Assembly: GCA_963693085.1 (NCBI GenBank) | Contig: OY856409.1 | Location: 657,182,591-657,246,590 of the forward strand | Length of the DNA stretch: 64,000 bases | DNA from: Alisma plantago-aquatica | Taxonomy: Eukaryota; Streptophyta; Magnoliopsida; Alismatales; Alismataceae | Direction of reading: 5' to 3' | In this document: positions 59,492 through 64,000 of the stretch, piece by piece | How the letters are laid out: each line of letters starts with the position of its first letter | Numbering within the stretch: the first letter of the stretch is position 1 | Made by a program: the position numbers and the translations under genes | The notes under the pieces: generated by a model | What the model was told of the DNA's origin: nothing | Seen by the model: only the letters and a program-made list of their open reading frames with translations | Database searches by the model: none

Positions 59492-60502
59492 CCCTCACTG
59501 GGTTAACATTACCCTACCTTATCTTCTTCACAACTCTGGGACAGAGTGTGGAGTAAGTTTGGGGGGGTACCATGTACCAGTGAGGGAGGTACAAAAATTC
59601 AAATTTTTTTAGCTCCATCCCTTTTGTCCTTTTTGTTCTTTTTCTTCAATACGTGTACATACAAAAATTTCGCTACAAAATTTTTGAAAAATTTTGCTTA
59701 TTTTTGTCTCCATACTTATGTACAAAGACACTATATAGTAAAAACCTGATACGATTTCTTGCCAGTTGGTTTTCTATGTTCCCAAAAAGATGCAGATTTT
59801 GTTATGTCTTTCTGATAATGCAGCCGCAAACAATAAAAGACTACGAACTTTCCATGCCAAAAATTGCGAAATATAATCTTGCAACAGCTAAGAGACATGT
59901 ATGTAGAAGGAAAAAGCTACCCAAACAACAACAAAACTCCTCTTGTTCTCCCCTACCCAACAAAAATCCCAAAAAGAGAAAGTAGCCTTATGAGAGTGAA
60001 TAAAAGCATGAGAGTTGTGCCCAATGAAAAGAAAAGAAAAAAAGAAAAATATACACACTTGTTTTCCAAAAGTACCCGTCTTTAGGCATGGTAGATCCGG
60101 GGCAATGGTACGTAGGATGTGAAATCACTGCTCTAAAGCCAACTGGCTTGGACTGCAGGGACCACTTTCCCGTTAACGGACCCGTACCTGGATGGACAAA
60201 TGGGAAACAATAAAAACCCAAAAAGCATTATCCTACCCAACACACAACTTTCTGTCCCTAAAGCTGTTTGGTGTGAAAGCTAACTTCAGAATCATGCACC
60301 AAAGTCTCACTGCAGCTATAGAGAAAATTTTTTGTTGCTTAAATAAGGTAGGATAAAATAAAGTCTATTGTTCGTGACCAGGCCGTATTCTTAAAAAGAC
60401 ACCCCAATACTCGCTCTAACCCATGGTCTGAAAACTATACCGGGCAAGAAGAAGCATCACAAAATAAAATTTAAATATTGATCGAGGACAATCAAAATGC
60501 TA
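59492..60502 (+). other. Element H: 3' untranslated region with a second polypurine-like tract
   Basis: No gene is seen in about 1 kb. AAGTTTGGGGGGGTACC at about 59556-59571 closely resembles the terminal polypurine tract at 60502. It could be an internal plus-strand priming site or a relic of an older LTR junction. Confidence 0.6.
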
Positions 60503-60515
60503 AGTTTGGGGGAGT
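60502..60515 (+). other. Polypurine tract of element H
   Basis: AAGTTTGGGGGAGT lies directly before the 3' LTR start at 60516. Composition and place are typical of plant gypsy elements. Confidence 0.85.
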
Positions 60516-62315
60516 TGATAACACCAAATTTTGTGATGTTTTTGACCCTTATTTTGTTATCAAAACTGCCCTTTTAAACTGTTTTCCTCTCCTTTTATAT
60601 GTACTTTTGCAATAACAGGCCAAACTACACTCTTAATTCAATATTTCTATCTTTTGCAGAGTTTTCCTCCAATTTTGACCCATTTGTCAGTAATAAGGCC
60701 TATCCCGGCCCACAAACATGATTCCACCTGCATCGGCCTTCCAGCCGGCCGATATGCACACTTCCTGGTAGGGTAGCGCAATACACGGACGCACGACATG
60801 AGGATGCTGTGCAAGAAGGGACTAACAGACGACATGCCTATCCACTCGACAGGGAGTTGGGCTCGCCACGAAAATCGAAGCTTGTCGCGCGACACAGGCC
60901 ACCCACCGGCAGGCGCCGCTCGTCACGTCCACCGACAACTGATGTCCTTGTGTCGGGCGATACTGATATCAGCCGTCCACCGACTCCGCGATAATAAGAG
61001 CTAAAGAAGGACACATGGCGCCCTGAGCACCATAACTTCCCCAACCGCGACCTATAAATAGCAGCTATAGGACTCTCATGGGACAGGTCGGAACCCTGCA
61101 CAAGTCACCTCAGGAAAGCTGTGAAGAGCTAGTGTATCGTGCCTCAGTGCTTGTGTCGGGCGATTCTAGGTGAGCACTTCCCCATCCTGAGAGGGAGGGA
61201 ATGGTTCACTTAGGGTCACCCCGGGCAACACTGCAGGCCGATATCGGCCGACAAGGATCCCCGACATAAGTGACTGATACTAGGAGCATCGCTCTAGCCT
61301 GGCACGATACCGAACCCCGATACGCATCTCCCGTCACGGCGTGTCGCCCGAGAGGGTGCCGCCCGACATGATCGTATCAAGCAAGGGTCCTCGCACGATG
61401 CAATCCGCCCGTCACGGCGTGTCACCTGAGAGGGTGTATCGCCCGACACGGTTGTATCGGGCTAGGCTCCTGCCCGGTATCGGGCTGGAGGGTCCACTGT
61501 AGTCTGTCGTCCTTCTGTATCAAGATGGTGACATTTATCTTTATTATTTCAGTCCTTTATTTCTTTTACTTATGCAATGTAATCAGAACCTTATTTGTTT
61601 ATGGAAATAGAAGAGCTTAATTACCTGCTCTTTATGTTTGGTACCTTTATTGGATGATTGGTATGTTTAACATCTGAACTCTAGCTTGTATGTTTGGATC
61701 ACGTTTCGATTAGCTACCGAATCATGTTTTCCCATCGCAACAACCTCGAGAGAGGTGTTGTGGCTCTAGTGTTTGGTCCGATTCTGGAGTACGAGAGTGC
61801 CTGGAATCGGAGTTTCTTTAGTAACCTTTCCACTCTAACTTAAGCTCAACAACCTCGAGAGGGGTGTTGATGCTTGGTTAGAGGTACCCGCTTCGAGAGG
61901 AGGGTACAGGATGTTTCTGCTGCCTCTTGTTTTACCGGAGTTTTCTCCTTCACACCTTACTATAGCATTAGTGTTATCTCTCTATTTCTGTTGCACGAAA
62001 ACCCCTAAAAACTGATAATTGCTTAAAACCTTAATCTTCCTCGTAGCTCCAGTTGGAGATAGAATTCTTTTGTTTTATCAGTCTTATCTGCTGTTCCCTT
62101 GTGGGATTTTATCATCTCTTTTCCCTTATCGGAGTGTAACGTGTCGATCCAACGTTCTCAACACTACCACCCTTGTCCCTGTGTTCGACCCCACATATCT
62201 ACTTCGACCCCGTAAACAAAGTTGCGGGGGCCTAGAAGGTTTCGAGTTATAAATGTAAAAGTCCGACTACTTCAAATCTACCTCCACTTTTTGGACGCGC
62301 GATTTAGGCCGGTCA
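60516..62315 (+). mobile_element. Element H: 3' LTR (1800 bp)
   Basis: It starts TGATAACACC and ends GGCCGGTCA, collinear with 50474-52275. Differences are mostly single-base changes, with transitions frequent. It holds TATAAATA at 61053-61060 and the same two-unit repeat. The right flank AGGTG completes the target-site duplication. Confidence 0.93.
61053..61060 (+). promoter_or_regulatory. TATA box of the element H 3' LTR
   Basis: TATAAATA lies in GCGACCTATAAATAGCAGC, conserved with 51011. It could drive transcription outward into flanking sequence. Confidence 0.6.
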
Positions 62316-62320
62316 AGGTG
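62316..62320 (+). other. Target-site duplication of element H, right copy (AGGTG)
   Basis: It matches 50469-50473 exactly. Beyond it, the sequence resumes element G. Confidence 0.92.
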
Positions 62321-64000
62321 TCATGAAATAAACTTATAACACTTTTAAGGTATATGATACCAAGATATAAAGTGTAAAGCACCCAATAAATGGGGCAAGT
62401 GTTGCCACCATAGATAGGAGTACTTTAGTTTATTTTCAACCTTGAAGGTATGTAATAGAGTTATGAACTGCTATTTCATATTTTCCAATGGATAGATACA
62501 CCTTAATTTTTGCATACTGTATGACAATGATGGCAATTAATAAAGTTGATGTTTCAATCTTTGTGGCAATGCCTTGTTTATCTTGTGGTACTTGATATGC
62601 ATAAGATAAAATGATACCTAAAAGTTATTGATTAACTCAAACAATCAAATTAACATAAATCATGAGAAATTCATTTCTAGATTCCATATGATGGATAAGT
62701 CTAAACTCTTTTGGTTAGAGAACCAGTAAGAGACATGAATCTCTTAAACATGATTAATCAATCTTCACTAGTGGTAGTGGGAGAATGATGATCCTATTAG
62801 GTATAATACATGTGATGTATCTACATACCTATTAGAGTTAATGCTAGTACTTCAAATGGTGTTTAGATAAATACCAATATGAATATCTTGAAATGTTCAC
62901 GAATATCATAGATGAAGTACGAATTTTGTAAAGTGTTAATTCTTGATGAGATAAACGAATGAAATACTTGGACCAAATGTTTGAGATCCTTATGAGTGAT
63001 TATGATTGTATATCATAGTGAACTCATGATTAAGGCATGGTGATGTCTAAATCAACATGGAGTCATACTCTAAGGAGTTAGAGGATGATTATAAAATAAC
63101 TAATTTCTTCTTAAATAAAGGATACCCCACACTAATAAAGGACATTAAGAATCACAATGAGTTGTGAGTTCTTATATCCTTGACAGATACACCTCGATTA
63201 TCTATGTGATGAGTTGGTCATGTGATGAATCAACTATCTGGATGAATATGAGGAACCAGATTCTGAGTTATGGTTTATGGCCATTATGTCCTAAATGACT
63301 TCCATGTGAACCATAAGGTATGACTTTGATGGTAGCACCCATTGGGATGAAATCCATAAGTGCGAATGAGTCTTAAGCGTTAAGATACATGGATAACATT
63401 TTGAGAAGGATGATGCTTGTTGATTGCAACTTAATGACTAAGAAATTTGGCATACATATACTAAAACTGCATTCCTATGAGGAATAAAAATAAGGACGTG
63501 TACGTAACACAACCTATAAGGTTTATGAATCCATTAATGAAAATGAAGTCTATAAGTAACAATGGACTAATCAATGTGATTGATTGAGTACAAGCAACTC
63601 AGAACTGTGATCTTTACTTTGATAATATAGTCAAAGGGTTTGACTGATATGTCAAAGATAAAGATAGGATATGTGATTTAGTGGGAGCATATTCACGTTC
63701 CACATGTTGATGTGAAATGGAAATGTTCTAGAATGGAAATCCAAAGTGGAAATTATCTTTAGGGAAGATAGAGATGCTTCCTATGTGATAGGAATAGAGA
63801 TCTATAGAGATAGTTCTCGAAAACCTCTTGACCTGAAAAGAGAAAGCATACATTGGCAATCTATACTGAAGGGTTCAGTGTGCACAGATTCAGTGGGAGA
63901 AAACTTATCCATGTTACATGGAGTTAGTATCCTAAGGCCAAGTGTCCAATTCTTATGAAGAATGGGAACATTAAGAATAGATATGGATCTATCATATATG
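62321..64000 (+). pseudogene. Element G: collapsed copia Pol continuing to the window edge
   Basis: This continues element G after the insertion. Traces of copia Pol in order are: a protease-region segment at 62390-62500 (NGASVATIDRSTL-like, resembling the element F equivalent near 45840); a palm-start trace near 63455-63560; and, in the open frame 63746-63955, DASYVIGIEIYRDSSRKPLD, which resembles the EASYVLGIKIYRDRS motif after the copia catalytic loop. The catalytic loop itself is not readable. Protease to late reverse transcriptase fits in only 1.6 kb, so large deletions have occurred. RNase H and the 3' LTR lie beyond 64000. Confidence 0.6.

Overview
This window looks like plant nuclear DNA made almost entirely of nested LTR retrotransposons. 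I see no host protein gene, tRNA, rRNA, CRISPR array or bacterial feature. The plant call rests on the lineages present: Tekay/Del-like chromoviruses with about 4-kb LTRs, SIRE/Maximus-like Ty1-copia with an envelope-like ORF, and Athila-like Ty3-gypsy with tRNA-Asp-type primer sites. The species cannot be named from this sequence.

Layout, with elements lettered for reference. A (1-4584, minus) is a rearranged non-autonomous gypsy-like element with a tRNA-Asp-type primer site; its 3' LTR runs off the left edge. B (4585-16271, plus) is a decayed Tekay-like chromovirus whose 5' LTR was cut by A. C (16272-25674, minus) is a related chromovirus whose 3' LTR was cut by B. D (25675-26705, minus) is the 5' piece of a SIRE-like copia, cut by C. 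26706-29240 is AT-rich and unassigned, followed by a scrap of gypsy protease (29241-29594). E (29595-41600, minus) is a SIRE-like copia with both LTRs, gag, pol and a downstream envelope-like ORF carrying an internal 1.38-kb tandem duplication. F and G (about 42309-50473, continuing 62321-64000, plus) are two related copia copies arranged LTR-internal-LTR-internal and sharing the middle LTR. H (50474-62315, plus) sits inside G with a perfect 5-bp target-site duplication (AGGTG).

H is the most interesting unit. It has 1.8-kb LTRs, a primer site, a polypurine tract and an Athila-type gag, but no reverse transcriptase, RNase H or integrase that I can find. In their place is a very long second reading frame. 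It joins an ATHILA-ORF-like domain, a low-complexity linker and two Ulp1-like (C48 SUMO-protease-fold) modules. The first module is degenerate; the second keeps the His, Asp, Gln and Cys positions.

The nesting gives relative ages: C is older than B, B older than A; D is older than C; G is older than H. LTRs of at least five different lineages here carry stretches of short recurring words containing CGAT or close variants at about 20-30 base spacing, mostly upstream of a TATA box. All coding regions carry stop codons or frameshifts, so none is expected to work as it stands. Boundaries and domain calls were made by eye, without alignment software.
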